From Silicimonas sp. (GTDB taxonomy: Bacteria > Pseudomonadota > Alphaproteobacteria > Rhodobacterales > Rhodobacteraceae), in assembly GCA_022824315.1 (NCBI GenBank), contig JAJEAC010000101.1, forward strand, positions 1-64,000: 64,000 nucleotides of DNA, in the 5' to 3' direction. The translations under genes and the position numbers were made by a program. Below are positions 63,400 to 64,000 of the stretch, in pieces. The notes under the pieces were generated by a model. That model was not told the origin of the DNA. It was given only the letters and a program-made list of their open reading frames with translations, and did no database searches. Numbering within the stretch: the stretch's first letter is position 1; each line of letters begins with the position of its first letter.

Positions 63400-63456
63400 C
63401 ACTCTTCTCACTCGAATGCGTTGCATGATAACGAACTGATTCTAATGATAAAATCC

Positions 63457-64000
63457 ATGAGCGAGCTTGAACGCAAACCCGGAGAGGATCCTTTCATCGT
63501 GGCTCGTGGGGGATTTTACCGCCGTTGGCTGTCAATGATCGACGACATCGAGGAACTTGAACGCATCGTCGCCACACTTGAGGGAACGACCGAGGACAAG
63601 TGGGTTCCGGTCTGGCGCGAAGCTGGTGCAAGGCATGAGGCCGAGGGAGATATCCTGGAAGCCGAGGGAGCCCTGAAAGCCGCCAAACATCGGTATTTAT
63701 TGGCAAAAACCTACTTCGCCATCGGCCGCTTTCCGGGCGAGATTTCGCCGCTCAAGGCTGAAGTCAGCGCCGATTGCGCACGGGCCTACCGCAAGGCCTG
63801 CTCCCATCTGGACCCTCCCATGAGAGTTCTGGATATCGTTTGCGCAGGAAGGTGCTTCCGCGCTCATTTCAGGGTGCCAAGATCCGATTCGCCCGTTCCC
63901 GCCGTGCTGATCATGTGCGGCGCGGATGTCTTCAAGGAAGACCGGGGCTGGGCGGCGGAACTGGCGCTGGAGGCCGGCCTCGCGTCCTTGGTGATGGACG
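63457..64000 (+). CDS. FrsA/DHPON-hydrolase-like alpha/beta hydrolase 2 (3' truncated by window)
   Basis: The first 181 residues of a hydrolase running off the right edge. It has the same helical cap as the protein at 42033-43145 (ILEAEGALKAAKHRYLLAKTYFAIG against the corresponding HFATAAVCYHFGKFLF region), then enters the alpha/beta hydrolase core (RVPRSDSPVPAVLIMCGADVFKED). The catalytic elbow lies beyond the window. Start ATG 63457 (MSELERKPGED), with an in-frame ATG at 63445 also possible; no strong ribosome site for either. Divergent from the peptide-type ABC operon and probably under the same operator. Confidence 0.8.
   Translation, partial: MSELERKPGEDPFIVARGGFYRRWLSMIDDIEELERIVATLEGTTEDKWVPVWREAGARHEAEGDILEAEGALKAAKHRYLLAKTYFAIGRFPGEISPLKAEVSADCARAYRKACSHLDPPMRVLDIVCAGRCFRAHFRVPRSDSPVPAVLIMCGADVFKEDRGWAAELALEAGLASLVMD

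Noticed and set aside
1-64000. CRISPR arrays, insertion sequences, rRNA genes, prophage
   Set aside because: No regularly spaced repeats, transposase or integrase motifs, rRNA-like stretches or phage structural genes were seen by reading the sequence; only a two-copy 18-bp repeat at 10021-10056.

Overview
The window is GC-rich, densely packed chromosomal DNA. It most resembles an alphaproteobacterium, perhaps a Rhodobacterales- or Rhizobiales-type heterotroph. That reading rests on gene style and content (many ABC importers with their own binding proteins, CaiB and XDH-family enzymes, a pyruvate carboxylase); no marker gene or database search was available. There are no rRNA genes, IS elements, prophage or CRISPR arrays. 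Almost everything is catabolic or transport machinery: about 50 protein genes, two toxin-antitoxin loci (one decayed), one pseudogene and one tRNA-Gly.

Layout. 1-4.9 kb: end of an unknown gene, a UvrD-type helicase and a vapBC locus whose antitoxin appears frameshifted. 4.9-11.2 kb: an FMN-dependent 2-hydroxy-acid dehydrogenase, pyruvate carboxylase, and a second FMN-dependent dehydrogenase that is a pseudogene. 11.5-20.2 kb: an operon of peptide-type ABC transporter genes (two permeases, two ATPases) translationally coupled to two CocE/NonD (S15-like) hydrolases and an alpha/beta hydrolase. 20.4-26.1 kb: tRNA-Gly(GCC), a CaiB-type CoA-transferase, a Tat-exported peptide-binding protein and a third CocE-type hydrolase. 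26.7-27.6 kb: a DUF1778/GNAT toxin-antitoxin pair. 27.8-30.4 kb: a two-subunit molybdenum hydroxylase. 30.8-37.2 kb: an operon of sugar-type ABC importer genes, a hydrolase and a succinate-semialdehyde-type dehydrogenase. 37.6-41.9 kb: an M24 peptidase-like gene with E1alpha, E1beta and an E2 protein that lacks a recognisable catalytic acyltransferase site.

42.0-64.0 kb reads as one regulated catabolic supercluster. A LacI-family regulator (50810-51886) is transcribed divergently from a ten-gene operon (osmC, 3-hydroxyisobutyrate-dehydrogenase-like, five liv-type ABC genes, GST, ydcZ-like, FrsA-like hydrolase). A second ten-gene operon (peptide-binding protein, dppBCDF-like, dienelactone-hydrolase-like, Gfo/Idh/MocA, creatininase-like, cupin, 2-hydroxyacid dehydrogenase) starts at about 63.3 kb. 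The 12-bp palindrome GCAAnCGnTTGC lies at the LacI promoter, at the osmC promoter and, as an identical 12-mer, at the second operon's promoter. The gene divergent from that promoter is another FrsA-like hydrolase. Together these suggest import and breakdown of one unidentified compound, or a family of them, probably containing amide, ester or aromatic groups.

The most unusual proteins are the two ATPases of the second peptide-type transporter (one with a DnaJ-like CxxCxGxGCGxCG insertion, the other with about 80 extra residues inside its C-terminal cysteine region), the E2 without HxxxDG, and the M24 protein with one metal-binding Asp replaced by Cys.
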